From NCBI RefSeq assembly GCF_004827385.1, contig NZ_SRXN01000001.1, forward strand, positions 124,001-188,000: a DNA stretch of 64,000 bases. Direction: 5' to 3'. The notes beneath the pieces were generated by a model, which was not told the origin of the DNA, ran no database searches, and was given only the letters and a program-made list of their open reading frames with translations. How positions within the stretch are numbered: position 1 is the stretch's first letter; each line of letters opens with the position of its first letter. Shown here in pieces: positions 7,021 through 15,225 of the stretch. This stretch comes from Ensifer sp. MPMI2T. GTDB lineage: Bacteria > Pseudomonadota > Alphaproteobacteria > Rhizobiales > Rhizobiaceae. A program made the translations under genes and the position numbers.

Positions 7021-8061
7021 ATGAACATCAAGAGCCTTCTTCTCGGCTCCGCTGCTGCTCTCGCAGCAGTATCCGGCGCTCAGGCAGCCGACGCAATCGT
7101 CGCCGCCGAGCCGGAGCCCATGGAATACGTTCGCGTTTGCGACGCTTTCGGCACGGGTTACTTCTACATCCCGGGCACCGAAACCTGCCTCAAGATCGGC
7201 GGCTTCATCCGCGTTCAGGGCTCGTTCGGCCGTGACGAAGTAACCAGCCGTTACGATGCTCGTGACTTCGGTAACCAGGCCACCTCGGACTGGGACATGT
7301 TCTCCCGCGCTTACATCTCGTTCGATGCCAAGAGCGACACCGAGTTTGGCACGCTCACCGGCTTCTTCGCTGCTGAGTTCAATGCTGACAACGACACCGA
7401 CGAAGGCGACAGCGACTTCATCGACGTCGATGAAGCCTACATCCAGCTCGGCGGCTTCAAGGCCGGCTTCTTCTACAGCTGGTGGGATAAGGGCCTGAAC
7501 GGTGAAACCGACTCGCTCGGCAACTTCACCGAATTCAACTCGCTCGCTTACCTCTATGACGGCGGCACCTTCCAGGCCGGTATCTCGGTCGACGAACTCG
7601 AAGGCACCTCCACCAAGGACAACGGCATCGGCGTTGCCGGTATCGTTTCTGCCACCCTCGGCGGCGTAAGCTTCGACCTGCTCGGCGGCTTCGACACCGA
7701 ACTCGAAGAAGGCGCGATCCGCGGCTTGCTCTCGGCTGACCTCGGCCCGGGCGTCTTCCAGCTCGCTGGTATCTGGGCATCCGACCCGAACGCTTACTGG
7801 GCTCGTTCCGAGTGGACGGTTGCTGCTTCGTACCGTTGGAACGTCAACGACAAGCTCGCAATCACCCCCGGCGCTCAGTACTTCGGTAGCCTGCAAGAGT
7901 CGCTCACCAGCTTCGGCAACGACGATGCATGGCGCGTTGGTGGTACGGTTGACTACCAGATCACCGAAGGTCTTGCGACCCGTCTGTCGGTTCAGTACGA
8001 AGATCAGGACAACGGCGACGACGAAGTCTTCGGCTTCCTCCGCTTCCAGCGTGACTTCTAA
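7021..8061 (+). CDS. Outer-membrane porin (rhizobial RopA / porin type 2)
   Basis: A 346-residue general-diffusion porin. Signal peptide MNIKSLLLGSAAALAAVSGAQA, then the conserved alphaproteobacterial N-terminal block EYVRVCDAFGTGYFYIPGTE with the two cysteines (VCDAFG, TCLKIGG), amphipathic beta-strands with acidic loops, and a C-terminal strand ending in Phe (GFLRFQRDF), the outer-membrane sorting signal. The start at 7021 has GGAGGT 7 nt upstream; a longer frame back to 6937 is rejected. Strong translation signals, optimal codons and an efficient terminator suggest an abundant protein. An upstream CtrA-type site hints at cell-cycle control. Homologues are S. meliloti RopA1/RopA2; I cannot tell which. 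Confidence 0.95.
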   Translation: MNIKSLLLGSAAALAAVSGAQAADAIVAAEPEPMEYVRVCDAFGTGYFYIPGTETCLKIGGFIRVQGSFGRDEVTSRYDARDFGNQATSDWDMFSRAYISFDAKSDTEFGTLTGFFAAEFNADNDTDEGDSDFIDVDEAYIQLGGFKAGFFYSWWDKGLNGETDSLGNFTEFNSLAYLYDGGTFQAGISVDELEGTSTKDNGIGVAGIVSATLGGVSFDLLGGFDTELEEGAIRGLLSADLGPGVFQLAGIWASDPNAYWARSEWTVAASYRWNVNDKLAITPGAQYFGSLQESLTSFGNDDAWRVGGTVDYQITEGLATRLSVQYEDQDNGDDEVFGFLRFQRDF

Positions 8062-8087
8062 TCTGACCTGACCTCGGTCAGTTAGGG

Positions 8088-8114
8088 AAAGCCCGGCTCA
8101 AGAGCCGGGCTTTT
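8088..8114 (+). terminator. Rho-independent terminator of the porin gene
   Basis: AAAGCCCGGCTC / GAGCCGGGCTTTT is a 12-bp GC-rich stem with a very short loop (aa) followed by TTTTCTCGTT. A classical strong terminator 26 nt after the stop, which may also serve the convergent hydrolase gene. Confidence 0.93.
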
Positions 8115-8174
8115 CTCGTTTCTGGCGGTATCTCGCGGGAGAGATGCTACTGCGCGGCGGTCGAGCGCGAGCGG

Positions 8175-9047
8175 CTACTGTTGGAGAAAGGCGGCTATCG
8201 CCTGTCTCGGGCCATCGAGGTGCAAAAGCGGTGCGTGGCCCTGTCCGACCGCCGTCACCGCCACCAAGTTCGGATGCCGACGTTTCATCTCCTCGACCGT
8301 GGCTTCCGACAGCAGCCTGGAACGCTCCCCACGAACGACCATCATCGGCAGGCCGGCGAAAGCGCTGAATTGCGGCCAAAGATCGGGCATTGCCGTGTCG
8401 GCCGTAAGCGCTTGCAGTTGTGCCGCGATCACGGGATCGAAGTCGGCGACGGGGATGCCGCCTTCGTCGCGATAGATCGCCTTCGCCATCTCCTGCCAAT
8501 CGTGCTCACGGAGGATCGGAAAATCATCCCCATGCACGGACTGCAGGTAGCGAGATGCCGCGGTCCAGCTTGCCGGTCCTGTCGCCGCGTTAAGATAATC
8601 TCTGATTCGCAGTAGTCCCTCGATTTCGATGACGGGGCCAATGTCGTTGAGAATGACGCCTGCGATCAAGGCGGGGGCCAGACCGATGAGATGATGCAGG
8701 ATCAGCCCGCCGCGCGACGTACCGATGAAGATCGCCTTCTCGATACCAAAATGCCTGCAGGCGGCGATGAGGTCCGAGGTTTCCATCGCGATTGTGTAGC
8801 GAGTCTTGTCGTCATCGCGCTCCGAACCGCCTCGCCCGCGGGAATCAAGAGAGAAGATGAAATGTCCGCCTCCTGGAGGGGAGGCGAGAAAGCCCGCGAG
8901 CTCGTGGAAGTCGCGGCTGTTGCGCGTAAGGCCAGGGAGGCAGACGACCGGGATCTGTCCATGCCGTACGTTGCCGTAGGATCTGGCATAAAGCCGCAAG
9001 CCGTCCTGTACTCGAAAGAGATGCTCGCGAAATTCACTCCGATCCAT
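8175..9047 (-). CDS. Alpha/beta hydrolase
   Basis: A 290-residue alpha/beta-hydrolase-fold enzyme. The oxyanion region is VVCLPGLTRNSRDFHELAG, followed by SLDSRGRGGSE. The nucleophile elbow is GTSRGG (Ser), the acid is probably in the VVRGERSRLL segment, and the catalytic His is in GQGHAPLLH near the C-terminus. A central cap (about 130-210) is helical. It resembles the 3-oxoadipate enol-lactonase / haloperoxidase group, but the context gives no substrate. GGAG lies 5 nt before the ATG. It is convergent with the porin gene. Confidence 0.88.
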   Translation of the reverse strand: MDRSEFREHLFRVQDGLRLYARSYGNVRHGQIPVVCLPGLTRNSRDFHELAGFLASPPGGGHFIFSLDSRGRGGSERDDDKTRYTIAMETSDLIAACRHFGIEKAIFIGTSRGGLILHHLIGLAPALIAGVILNDIGPVIEIEGLLRIRDYLNAATGPASWTAASRYLQSVHGDDFPILREHDWQEMAKAIYRDEGGIPVADFDPVIAAQLQALTADTAMPDLWPQFSAFAGLPMMVVRGERSRLLSEATVEEMKRRHPNLVAVTAVGQGHAPLLHLDGPRQAIAAFLQQ

Positions 9048-9241
9048 GACTACTCCATTCGGTCAAAGGAGGTGAAATCGTAGCTTCTCAATGCGTAACG
9101 GCAAGTGGGTGAAGGCTTAACCGACGGCGGTTTGTACCCGGCCCAACGGGTTGTCATGCGGAGATTGGAATCTTCCACGAGCCACGGCTCTTCGCATTCT
9201 TGCTCGATACGAAGAGCCGTGGATTGCCACCGTGAGTGCTC

Positions 9242-9745
9242 TTAGCTGTAGGGCGAGTAGCACTGGCGACGCGGGCCGCCATACGGCTGATAGGTATTGT
9301 CCCAGGCGCGATAGGACCGATAGCGCGCATAGCACCAGCGGGTATGGGCGCTGCCGCCGCCGTAATATCTCGGGCCAGCATATCTCGGCTGGCTCAGCAG
9401 ACCGCCGACGATCGCACCGGTCGCCAGGCCGCCGAAGAATGCACCAAGGTCATTATCATCGTCATCATAGTCGCGGTAGTAACGGCGATGGTAGCGATCA
9501 CGATAGTAGCGGTCACGATAATAGCCCTGCCGGTAATAACCGCGCCGTGGACAGCTGACACCCCAGCAACGGGGCCTACTCTTGCGCTCTTCACCGCGCT
9601 CATAGGGGAATTGCGCGAGCTGCACGTCCGCAGCTTGCGGCTTTACTGCCGGAGCGATCGGAAATGCTTCTGCGGGCGGAACGCTGCTCATCGCCGTTGC
9701 CAGCGACAGGGCGACAATTGCTAACGTCTTCATTGGCTTCACCAT
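9242..9745 (-). CDS. BA14K-family secreted protein
   Basis: About 167 residues. A signal peptide ([23 protein letters not shown]) is followed by a low-complexity Tyr/Arg/Asp-rich segment ([20 protein letters not shown]), a glycine-rich hydrophobic stretch ([18 protein letters not shown]) and the BA14K signature near the C-terminus ([20 protein letters not shown]). The family is named for a Brucella immunoreactive lectin-like 14-kDa protein and is common in Rhizobiales; it is thought to be in the cell envelope. Candidate starts are 9745 and 9733; the Shine-Dalgarno-like AAGGAA fits neither perfectly. The frame extends upstream to 9832 but without a plausible initiation site. Confidence 0.8.
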   Translation of the reverse strand: MVKPMKTLAIVALSLATAMSSVPPAEAFPIAPAVKPQAADVQLAQFPYERGEERKSRPRCWGVSCPRRGYYRQGYYRDRYYRDRYHRRYYRDYDDDDNDLGAFFGGLATGAIVGGLLSQPRYAGPRYYGGGSAHTRWCYARYRSYRAWDNTYQPYGGPRRQCYSPYS

Positions 9746-9891
9746 TTCCTTTCGGAGCAGATAGATTTCTTTTAGGAAGAAAATGGCTGAAATGAAATTT
9801 TGTGCCGTGTTCCGATTGCCGATCACGATCATTTGATTGCCGCGTTCGCGTCGCGAAAAGCTCGGATCGACAAGTCCGATACCCTGTGAGC

Positions 9892-11985
9892 TTAGGGCAA
9901 TTGTCGGCCCGTTCTTAAATCGGAAACGATGTCCGCGGGGTCTCCCAACCGGGCCTTGTAGACCTGGTAGTTCTCCATCACCCGCTGGACGTAGTTGCGC
10001 GTCTCCTGAAAGGGGATGCGCTCGATCCAGTCTACCACGTCATCGATCGGCTTGCCGCGCGGGTCGCCGTAACGCTCGAGCCATTCCGGAACGCGGCCCG
10101 GGCCGGCGTTATAAGCGATGAATGTCAGTATGTAGGAGCCGCCGAAACTGTTGATCTGCTCGCCGAGATAATGCGCCCCGAGTGTCGCGTTGTAGCCTGC
10201 ATCGGTCGTCAGACGATCCTTGGAATAGGCAAGGCCGAAGCGACTTGCGACGCCCTTGGCCGTGCCCGGCAGAAGTTGCAGTAGCCCGCGGGCATTGGCG
10301 GCGGAAATGGCGGCAGGGTTGAAGGCGCTTTCTTGCCGGGCAATCGCATAGGCAAGGGCCTTGCCGGAACCGCTTATATCGGCGCTGGATGGGATGACGC
10401 CGATCGGAAAGGCAAGCGCAGCAACATCAATGCCGCGCGCGAAAGCGATTTTGCCAACTTGCAGCGAAAGCTGGTGATTGCCTGTTTCTTCCGCGCGTGC
10501 CGCAAGCATCGCGAGTTCGCCGGGACTGGTCAGTTCATCAGCCAGCGACCGGTAAAGGCTGTCCGCGCGCCAGCCGTGGCCTGCGGCGTCGAGCCGGGCG
10601 ATAGCCCGAACGGCCTCGCGACCCTCGAATCGTGTTCGATCCTCCGACGTCGGGGAGGGGTAGCTTAGGTCAAGCGTCGGGCGGCCGAGCTTGGCTGCGG
10701 CAAGTTGGCCGTAGAACGTGCCCGGGTAGCGCGCCGCGTTGCCAAAATATTCGCTCGAATTGCCGGGTCCCCCCGCGTCGGCGGCGCGTCCGAGCCAGTA
10801 CCAGGCGCGCGAGGCCGAGATCGGCCGGCCCGACGCCTCCAGGATCTTCTGGAAATGGCCTGCCGCCGTTGCCGGATCTTCCAAGCCGCGGAGCGCGTAC
10901 CAGCCGGCATGAAACTCAGCGTCGACAATGTCAGTCGCCTCGTTCGCCGCGTGGTTGGCGGCGATGCGGTAGGCGCCGCGGAAATCGCCAGCGTCGAGGA
11001 GGCCGCGGCTGACGATGCGCTGCTCGATCCACCATTCGCCCGGATTGACGAGGGCGTCGCTGTCTCTCGGCATTTGGGTAAGAAGCTTAGCTGCCTGCTG
11101 GTATTTCTCCTGCTTGCGCAGATGCTCGATGCGGACAAACAGAAAGGCGGGGTCGTCACGCCAGGATGGGTCGACGGCCTCGATCAGCGATGCCGCATTG
11201 CCGGTGCCACGGATAACCGCGGCCCAAGCACGGTATAGCGACTGCGCTTTGCCGAGGTCGCCGAAGCGCGCTGCCTGCTCGACACGGCCGCGATAGAGAA
11301 GCATCTCCATACGGCGCTTGTGGTCGGCGGTCGTCAGCAGACCGGAAAATTCCGAGAGGATCTTTGTTTCGGTGCCCCCATCGAGCGCCTCTTTCCGCCA
11401 GACGGCGCTCAGATGTCTTGCCGCGACTGACTTTTGTCCTTGTGCCGCGAGCGCCCGCGCCAGGATGATCGCTCCCTCCGCGGTTTCGGGCCGGGTGGCT
11501 CCGAAGGCGGCGATCACATCTGCTGCAGGTGGGTTCTCCCGATAGAGCGCCCTTTCCGAATGTGCGCGCAGCGATTTCAAGCCAGGCCAGCCTTGAAGCT
11601 CCCGCTGTGCTTCGGCGATTTCGTGGGATGGAATGCCCCTCTGCCCAGAAACGGCGATGGCCCAGGTGAGGATATGGCGCTCCAGCGTTCCGGAGCGCAT
11701 GCTATCGCGAACGGCGATTGCTTTGGCGGGCTGGCGATTGGAAAGCGCGTCGAGGGCAGTTTTCAAGTCTGCGTCGATGGGGGTGACAGCTGCGGGTATT
11801 GCGCTGGTGAGGTCGTTGGTCGCGACACGTCCGGCTTTGCCGGCCGAGCCAGGCCTGTTCGCCGGTACCGGTGTCCGCGCTTCACCCGCCGCGACCGAGG
11901 AAGTCAGCATCACGGCACCGACCATGGCGGCGACAGACAGAAGGAGTGGTCCGCGCATCAAGAGCCCCCGTGTTTCCCCATTCAT
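9892..11985 (-). CDS. Soluble lytic murein transglycosylase (Slt-type)
   Basis: A ~697-residue periplasmic enzyme that cleaves the MurNAc-GlcNAc bond to 1,6-anhydro products. The signal peptide covers [27 protein letters not shown] long alpha-superhelical (TPR-like) domain follows, then a C-terminal lysozyme-like domain (about 530-690) with the catalytic Glu in RQESAFNP, then [15 protein letters not shown] and [15 protein letters not shown]. Family size is ~650-700. Starts at 12021, 11985 and 11958 are possible; 11985 is preferred because GGAGA lies just upstream and the signal peptide is retained. Divergent from dapA, an arrangement I recall from other rhizobia. Confidence 0.9.
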   Translation of the reverse strand: MNGETRGLLMRGPLLLSVAAMVGAVMLTSSVAAGEARTPVPANRPGSAGKAGRVATNDLTSAIPAAVTPIDADLKTALDALSNRQPAKAIAVRDSMRSGTLERHILTWAIAVSGQRGIPSHEIAEAQRELQGWPGLKSLRAHSERALYRENPPAADVIAAFGATRPETAEGAIILARALAAQGQKSVAARHLSAVWRKEALDGGTETKILSEFSGLLTTADHKRRMEMLLYRGRVEQAARFGDLGKAQSLYRAWAAVIRGTGNAASLIEAVDPSWRDDPAFLFVRIEHLRKQEKYQQAAKLLTQMPRDSDALVNPGEWWIEQRIVSRGLLDAGDFRGAYRIAANHAANEATDIVDAEFHAGWYALRGLEDPATAAGHFQKILEASGRPISASRAWYWLGRAADAGGPGNSSEYFGNAARYPGTFYGQLAAAKLGRPTLDLSYPSPTSEDRTRFEGREAVRAIARLDAAGHGWRADSLYRSLADELTSPGELAMLAARAEETGNHQLSLQVGKIAFARGIDVAALAFPIGVIPSSADISGSGKALAYAIARQESAFNPAAISAANARGLLQLLPGTAKGVASRFGLAYSKDRLTTDAGYNATLGAHYLGEQINSFGGSYILTFIAYNAGPGRVPEWLERYGDPRGKPIDDVVDWIERIPFQETRNYVQRVMENYQVYKARLGDPADIVSDLRTGRQLP

Positions 11986-12150
11986 TCTCCGCTTGACCGC
12001 CTGCCAAAAAGTTAGCGGCATTTATCGACGGCCGCAAATCATGGTTGCGGTGTTCTCAAGGGATCCGCTCCAGTATTGCTTCGAACTGGCCGAACCGCCT
12101 CTCGCGCTTTCGCTTGGGTGAAAACCGACATGAAATGCGTCTTCACGACG

Positions 12151-12179
12151 CTTGCCGCAACCACGTCACATGATTATGG
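12151..12179 (+). promoter_or_regulatory. Putative sigma-70 promoter of dapA-smpB
   Basis: CTTGCC (12151-12156), a 17-bp spacer and TTATGG (12174-12179) lie ~77 bp before the dapA ATG and fit the rhizobial CTTGAC-N17-CTATAT pattern. No lysine-riboswitch-like structure is evident in the leader. Confidence 0.4.
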
Positions 12180-12255
12180 TGCGGCAGTTTTTTAACCGTC
12201 GATTGCGGCCAAAGCGTGGGAGTTTCCTGCTCCTCGCGGCCGTCAGGAGTTGTGC

Positions 12256-13140
12256 ATGTTCAAGGGTTCCATTCCCGCACTCGTAACACCGTTCACCGCC
12301 ACCGGCTCGGTGGACGCGGATAGTTTCGTCGCGCATGTGGAATGGCAGATAAAAGAGGGCAGCCATGGGCTGGTGCCGGTCGGCACCACCGGGGAGTCGC
12401 CGACCTTGTCCCACGACGAGCACAAGAAGGTCGTCGAACTCTGTGTCGAAGCGGCGGCCGGACGCGTGCCCGTCATTGCCGGTGCCGGCTCCAACAATAC
12501 GACCGAAGCGATCGAGCTTGCACAGCATGCCGAGAAGGCGGGCGCTGACGCCCTTCTGGTCGTGACGCCCTATTACAATAAGCCCACGCAGAAAGGTCTC
12601 TTTGCTCACTATGGAGCAATCGCTGAAAGCGTGAAGCTGCCGATCGTAATTTACAATATTCCCGGTCGTTCGGTCGTTGACATGAGTGTCGAGACGATGG
12701 CCGCGCTGGCAAAGGCCTATCCGACGATCATCGGCGTCAAGGATGCGACCGGCAAGATCGAGCGTGTCTCCGAGCAGCGCATGGCCTGCGGCAAGGAGTT
12801 CGTGCAGCTCTCCGGGGAGGATGCGACGGCCCTTGGTTTCAACGCGCATGGCGGTGTTGGCTGCATTTCCGTGACCGCCAATGTTGCGCCGCGTCTTTGT
12901 GCGGAATTTCAGGAAGCGACACTGGCCGGTGAATTCGCAAAGGCGCTTGAATATCAGGACAAATTGATGCCGCTCCACAAAGCTATATTCATGGAGCCTG
13001 GCCTCTGCGGCGCAAAATATGCACTGCATCGCCTGGGGCGGATGAGCCGTGCCGTTCGTTCGCCGCTCTTGGCGACGCTTGAGCCGGGCACGGAAGCGGC
13101 GATCGATGCTGCGCTCCGGCATGCGGGATTGATGAACTGA
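12256..13140 (+). CDS. dapA: 4-hydroxy-tetrahydrodipicolinate synthase
   Basis: A 294-residue TIM-barrel aldolase that condenses pyruvate with aspartate semialdehyde, the first committed step to diaminopimelate and lysine. Landmarks: [14 protein letters not shown] at the start, the GTTGESPTL dihydroxyacid-binding loop, the Tyr of [14 protein letters not shown], the Schiff-base lysine in [14 protein letters not shown] (near residue 161) and SGEDAT. The length equals the family norm. The start at 12256 has AGGAG 6 nt upstream; an in-frame TTG at 12250 is rejected. The stop overlaps the smpB start by one base, so the two are translationally coupled. Confidence 0.97.
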   Translation: MFKGSIPALVTPFTATGSVDADSFVAHVEWQIKEGSHGLVPVGTTGESPTLSHDEHKKVVELCVEAAAGRVPVIAGAGSNNTTEAIELAQHAEKAGADALLVVTPYYNKPTQKGLFAHYGAIAESVKLPIVIYNIPGRSVVDMSVETMAALAKAYPTIIGVKDATGKIERVSEQRMACGKEFVQLSGEDATALGFNAHGGVGCISVTANVAPRLCAEFQEATLAGEFAKALEYQDKLMPLHKAIFMEPGLCGAKYALHRLGRMSRAVRSPLLATLEPGTEAAIDAALRHAGLMN

Positions 13141-13619
13141 TGGCACCCAAAGGCAGCCAGCGCACGGTCAAGAAAGTCGTGGCGGAGAACCGCAAGGCCC
13201 GCTTCAACTACGAGATCGTCGATACCTACGAAGCCGGCCTTGTGCTGACCGGCACGGAGGTCAAGTCGCTGCGTGAAGGTAAAGCCAACATTTCGGAATC
13301 CTACGCCACCGACGAAGGCGGTGAGATCTGGCTGATCAACTCCTATCTGCCGGAATATTTGCAGGCCAACCGCTTCAACCACGAAACGCGCCGGCGCCGC
13401 AAGTTGCTGTTGTCGAAGCGGGAAGTGAACCGGCTGCAGGGTGCCGTCAACCGCGAAGGTATGTCGCTGATCCCGTTGCGGATCTATTTCAATGACCGCG
13501 GGCGGGCGAAGCTGGAGCTTGCGCTAGGTAAGGGCAAGAAGCTGCACGACAAGCGTGAGACCTCCAAGGAGCGCGATTGGAATCGGCAGAAGAACCGCCT
13601 GCTCAAGGAGCGCGGCTGA
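13140..13619 (+). CDS. smpB: SsrA-binding protein SmpB
   Basis: A 159-residue trans-translation factor that binds tmRNA and takes it to stalled ribosomes. Typical blocks: [54 protein letters not shown] and the basic tail [20 protein letters not shown], which is disordered until it enters the mRNA channel. TGATG overlap with dapA. The tmRNA gene itself is not in the window. Confidence 0.97.
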   Translation: MAPKGSQRTVKKVVAENRKARFNYEIVDTYEAGLVLTGTEVKSLREGKANISESYATDEGGEIWLINSYLPEYLQANRFNHETRRRRKLLLSKREVNRLQGAVNREGMSLIPLRIYFNDRGRAKLELALGKGKKLHDKRETSKERDWNRQKNRLLKERG

Positions 13620-13666
13620 ACTGGCCGGCGAAGGGAGGCTCGCGCCGCCCTGCAGGATTCCTGATC

Positions 13667-14245
13667 TTAAAGCTCGACGTCGTCGGCGACCGGCTCAACC
13701 GGACGCGGCGTGCGTTCCGACGGTTCCCGGCCGATCTCGTTTCTAAGCGTAACGAGGTCGATAAAGTGATCCGCCTGACGCCGCAGATCGTCGGCGATCA
13801 TCGGCGGTTGGGTCGACATGGTCGAGACCACCGAGACCTTGCGGCCCTTGCGCTGCAGCGCTTCGACGAGCGTCGTGAAGTCGCCGTCGCCCGAGAAGAT
13901 GACGAGATGATCGACTGTCTCGGACTGCTCCATGGCGTCGATCGCCAGCTCGATATCCATGTTGCCCTTGATCTTGCGTCGTCCGAGCGAGTCGGTGAAT
14001 TCTTTGGCCGGCTTGGTGATGACCTTGTAGCCATTGTAGTCCAGCCAGTCGATCAAGGGACGGATCGATGAATATTCCTGGTCTTCGATAAGCGCGGTGT
14101 AATAGTAGGCCCTGAGCAGATATCCGCGTTTCTGGAATGCTTTCAGCAGCTTGCGATAGTCGATGTCGAAACCGAGACTCTTCGATGCGGCGTAGAGATT
14201 GGCGCCGTCTATGAAAAGTGCGATTTTCTCGCGGGGATCGAACAT
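13667..14245 (-). CDS. NYN-domain (LabA/DUF88) PIN-like nuclease
   Basis: A 192-residue protein of the LabA/DUF88 group. PIN-like acidic residues are placed as expected: ALFIDGANLY near the N-terminus, KGNMDIELAIDAM centrally and VIFSGDGDFTTLVEAL, after which come KVSVVSTMS and a helical end (LRRQADHFIDL). The family is predicted to act as an RNase or RNA-binding protein in the cytosol. AAGGA sits 8 nt before the ATG at 14245, which is therefore preferred over the ATG at 14263. Convergent with smpB. The dapA-smpB-NYN neighbourhood links it loosely to RNA quality control; this is inference. Confidence 0.88.
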   Translation of the reverse strand: MFDPREKIALFIDGANLYAASKSLGFDIDYRKLLKAFQKRGYLLRAYYYTALIEDQEYSSIRPLIDWLDYNGYKVITKPAKEFTDSLGRRKIKGNMDIELAIDAMEQSETVDHLVIFSGDGDFTTLVEALQRKGRKVSVVSTMSTQPPMIADDLRRQADHFIDLVTLRNEIGREPSERTPRPVEPVADDVEL

Positions 14246-14714
14246 CGTAATTTCCTTTTTCATGCCCGGCGCATTTTCGACCTCCCGGAGGAAGCGTGCG
14301 CAGAAAATAGGTGGATTACATTAACAATTGCTGATATTGCAAATAATGTAGGTTATACCACGCATTAATCCAAGCAGCGCACGGCGCATATAGCTAGTTT
14401 TAGCAGTTGCTGCATCTCGTCCACACTTCAATTTCCGATTGCCGCTGCACATTCGACCATTACATCGTGCAATGCAATCGCCATGTGTGGCCACACTTGC
14501 GGCGCGTAACACGCTATATTCTATCATGTGTCATTGGTTGATGTGAGCACCGAATGCAGGAAAAACTTGAACTTATGCTGTTTTGATTGTATCCGGGCGG
14601 CTAATTCCTGAAATCGGAGCTGATGAGGCCGTCAAGCGACGGCTGTTCCGGTCTCATGTCGTTTAATCCGTGCAGCGGCAACGCCGCCGCGCTTTGAGTC
14701 GCAAAGGACAGGCT
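14246..14714. other. 469-bp AT-rich intergenic region before rpoZ
   Basis: No gene found. Bases 14310-14540 are clearly richer in A+T than the genes around them (cattaacaattgctgatatt, cgctatattctatcatgtg), consistent with divergent promoters for the NYN gene and rpoZ or an untranslated RNA. I cannot identify a specific RNA. Confidence 0.4.
14566..14594 (+). promoter_or_regulatory. Putative sigma-70 promoter of rpoZ
   Basis: CTTGAA (14566-14571), a 17-bp spacer and GTATCC (14589-14594), about 120 bp before the rpoZ ATG. Confidence 0.4.
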
Positions 14715-15122
14715 ATGGCCCGCGTCACCGTCGAAGATTGCATTGACAAAGTCGACAACCGTTTCGAACTTGTTTTGCTCGCCAGCCACCGCGCACGCCT
14801 GATTTCGCAGGGTGCTGCTATCACCGTTGATCGCGACAACGATAAGAACCCTGTCGTGGCGTTACGGGAGATCGCTGACGAGACCCTTTCGCCTGGCGAT
14901 CTGAAGGAGGACTTGATCCACTCGCTGCAGAAGCACGTCGAGGTGGACGAGCCCGAGCCAGATCCGGCTTCGCTGACCCAGCCGGAAGCGGCCGCCGCTT
15001 TCGCGGATGCGGCGGAAGAGGAAGATCAGCCGGAAGCACTGACCTTCGACCGCATGTCCGAAGAGGAGCTGCTTGCAGGCATCGAAGGTCTTGTGCCTCC
15101 GGAAAAGAGCGACGACTACTAA
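14715..15122 (+). CDS. rpoZ: RNA polymerase omega subunit
   Basis: A 135-residue omega subunit, which assists beta-prime folding and assembly of RNA polymerase and forms part of a ppGpp site. The conserved block is [19 protein letters not shown] followed by [16 protein letters not shown] and the [16 protein letters not shown] region. An acidic alphaproteobacterial C-terminal extension ([17 protein letters not shown]...) is present. The ATG at 14715 matches the family start; an upstream in-frame start at 14670 is rejected. It is separated from rsh by a strong terminator, but the classic rpoZ-rsh order is kept. Confidence 0.96.
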   Translation: MARVTVEDCIDKVDNRFELVLLASHRARLISQGAAITVDRDNDKNPVVALREIADETLSPGDLKEDLIHSLQKHVEVDEPEPDPASLTQPEAAAAFADAAEEEDQPEALTFDRMSEEELLAGIEGLVPPEKSDDY

Positions 15123-15162
15123 GATCCGTTCCGGAACTCATGTTCCGACGTGTTTTCAAAGC

Positions 15163-15199
15163 AGTGCGCCACTCCTATGATTGGCGCACTTTTTTATTT
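15163..15199 (+). terminator. Rho-independent terminator between rpoZ and rsh
   Basis: AGTGCGCC and GGCGCACT form an 8-bp stem around a 12-nt loop, followed directly by TTTTTTATTT. Confidence 0.9.
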
Positions 15200-15225
15200 G
15201 CCTTTCCCCACGGAGCCGCCAGCGG

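Noticed and set aside
7021-7896. Antisense 293-residue frame over the porin gene
   Set aside because: Shadow frame produced by the porin's biased codon use; no SD or domain.
12180-12255. Lysine riboswitch before dapA
   Set aside because: The leader is too short and has no L-box-like helices; alphaproteobacterial dapA genes do not usually have one.
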